From NCBI GenBank assembly GCA_039936115.1, contig JBDTIZ010000272.1:1-14526 (forward strand): a DNA stretch of 14,526 bases, read 5' to 3'. The DNA is from DATIJJ01 sp039936115 (GTDB lineage: Bacteria; Pseudomonadota; Gammaproteobacteria; DSM-16500). The position numbers and the translations under genes were made by a program. Within the stretch, counting starts at the first letter, position 1, and each line of letters opens with the position of its first letter. The notes under the pieces were generated by a model. That model did not search any database. It had not been told where the DNA came from and was given only the letters and a program-made list of their open reading frames with translations. Of the stretch, positions 14,416-14,526 are shown piece by piece.

Positions 14416-14466
14416 TGACAATCGGAAGAAAGAGTTGTCACTCCCGCGAAAGCTGTATAGGGACAA
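14416..14466. repeat. Decayed palindromic repeat downstream of bla
   Basis: TGTCACTCCCGCGAAAGC (14436-14453) matches the left arm of the 2629-2696 palindrome (CTGTCATTCYCGCGAAGGC), and GGGACAA at 14460-14466 is what remains of the opposite arm. A separate 6-bp stem (TGACAA 14416-14421 with TTGTCA 14435-14440) overlaps it. It begins about 20 bp after the beta-lactamase stop and could act as a weak transcript end, although no T-tract follows directly. Confidence 0.45.
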
Positions 14467-14503
14467 AACCTCGGTAACACTTTTAGAATAGGTATTTTTT
14501 ACC

Positions 14504-14526
14504 GTCATTGCGAGCGCGAGCGAAGC
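14504..14526. repeat. Start of a GTCATTGCGAGCG-type repeat, cut by the window edge
   Basis: CGTCATTGCGAGCGCGAGCG and the following GAAGC match the left end of a dispersed repeat common in proteobacterial intergenic regions. Only the first 23 bases are inside the window, so the extent and the second arm cannot be judged. A small hairpin (GGTA/TACC around a T-run, 14491-14503) directly precedes it. Confidence 0.6.

Noticed and set aside
1..14526. CRISPR array, tRNA, rRNA, integrase or complete insertion sequence
   Set aside because: None was seen. The repeats present are isolated palindromes without regular spacers, and no DDE transposase or recombinase motif appears in any credible frame.

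Overview
This window looks like part of an AT-rich gammaproteobacterial chromosome, most plausibly from the Legionellales (Legionella/Coxiella/Berkiella-like, host-associated bacteria). The reasons are the low GC content, several kinds of short palindromic chromosomal repeats beginning GTCAYYCC or GTCATTGCGAGCG, very large Ser/Asn/Leu-rich proteins with no recognisable enzyme domain, and a chromosomal-type class A beta-lactamase. The taxonomic placement is an inference. No rRNA, tRNA, CRISPR array, intact transposase or phage gene was seen.

Layout, left to right. Positions 1-362 hold a perfect palindromic repeat at the edge and an AT-rich leader. A 739-residue TPR-like helical repeat protein follows on the + strand (363-2582). 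A strong hairpin with T-rich flanks on both sides (2629-2710) then serves as a likely shared terminator for this gene and the convergent gene. Next is an imperfect palindrome of about 107 bp (2711-2817) that looks like a miniature non-coding element. A small Tyr/Gly-rich lipoprotein gene lies on the - strand (2827-3027), with an excellent ribosome binding site and -10 box.

The centre of the window (3415-12921) is a co-directional - strand cluster. In transcription order it encodes a 1418-residue protein built from roughly ten degenerate units (an amphipathic helix followed by a Ser/Ala/Gly-rich hydrophobic segment), a 1565-residue protein of unknown family, and a 107-residue helical protein. 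The gaps are 152 and 76 bp. No part of the cluster matches a family I can name. The 1418-residue protein has a Glu-rich block 20-38 residues from its C-terminus, which resembles Dot/Icm type IV secretion signals. I therefore propose, as inference only, that the cluster encodes large secreted effectors or a surface/toxin-like system. It is the best candidate here for an undescribed system.

On the right, a decayed open frame with one internal stop (13159-13440) precedes an intact Ambler class A beta-lactamase with all catalytic motifs (13463-14395). The window ends in a decayed palindromic repeat and the start of another repeat family that is cut by the window edge.
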